Assembly: GCA_964648215.1 (NCBI GenBank)
Contig: CAZYMF010000132.1
Coordinates: forward strand, 1-13,460
Reading direction: 5' to 3'
From: CAZYMF01 sp964648215
GTDB lineage: Bacteria > Desulfobacterota > Binatia > HRBIN30 > JACQVA1
DNA: 13,460 nt
Of the stretch, positions 13,371 to 13,460 are shown piece after piece. Positions within the stretch are counted from its first letter, which is position 1, and every line of letters begins with the position of its first letter. Made by a program: the position numbers and the translations under genes. The notes beneath the pieces were generated by a model. It was given only the letters and a program-made list of their open reading frames with translations. It did not search any database and was not told where the DNA came from.

Positions 13371-13460
13371 ACCCCCTCCTTTTCCAAGGGGGGGCTAGGA
13401 GGAGATTGCTGACGCGCGGTTCCAAAACCCCTCCCTGACTCCTCCTTGGTAGGGAGGGGA
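13371..13460. repeat. Pair of C/G-rich palindromic intergenic repeats
   Basis: A first palindrome pairs CCCCCT with AGGGGG across about 13372-13393. A second pairs CCCCTCCCT (13428-13436) perfectly with AGGGAGGGG (13451-13459). The two look like copies of one element in opposite orientations (CCTTGG core, flanking CTAGGAGGAG or CTCCTCC). No gene is seen here. Confidence 0.55.

Overview
The window is GC-rich DNA of about two thirds G+C, densely packed with genes, from a bacterium I cannot name. An AtuA-family protein, Thr/Pro/Ser-rich secreted proteins with dockerin-like EF-hands, short palindromic intergenic repeats and TetR/FadR-like operator DNA would fit a Desulfobacterota- or Binatota-type environmental lineage. 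That is inference only; there is no rRNA or other phylogenetic marker here. No tRNA, rRNA, CRISPR array, transposase, integrase or phage gene was seen.

Left part (1-1978): a probable 3' end of an upstream gene, a divergent ketol-acid reductoisomerase-like gene (+), and a convergent endonuclease III gene (-).

Centre (2040-4993): the most interesting unit. A good sigma70-type promoter, overlaid by two operator-like palindromes (one close to the Bacillus FadR 18-mer), drives three co-directional genes: an SCP2-like lipid-binding protein, a ferritin-like protein with a complete set of six diiron ligands, and a paralogue that has lost four of those six. This looks like a heteromeric (catalytic alpha, structural beta) non-heme diiron oxygenase with its own lipid carrier, probably controlled by acyl-CoA or lipid. 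The unit ends in an array of 8-bp TGANTCA repeats that can fold into a long hairpin. A Gfo/Idh/MocA-type dehydrogenase gene follows.

Right-centre (6009-8950), all on the minus strand: a gene resembling nitrate-reductase-associated protein (NRAP), followed by an AtuA-type acyclic terpene utilisation protein; then, past an inverted-repeat intergenic stretch, a small four-cysteine protein translationally coupled to a limonene-1,2-epoxide-hydrolase-like enzyme. Epoxide hydrolase, AtuA, lipid carrier and diiron oxygenase together suggest catabolism or modification of isoprenoid or other hydrophobic substrates. The link rests on proximity only.

Right part (9052-13460): a membrane-anchored M1-like metallopeptidase with a C-terminal beta-propeller (-), preceded by a 20-codon in-frame ORF ending in TAG directly against its ATG. 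A secreted EF-hand/dockerin-like protein (+) is transcribed divergently and is followed by a strong hairpin and palindromic intergenic repeats.
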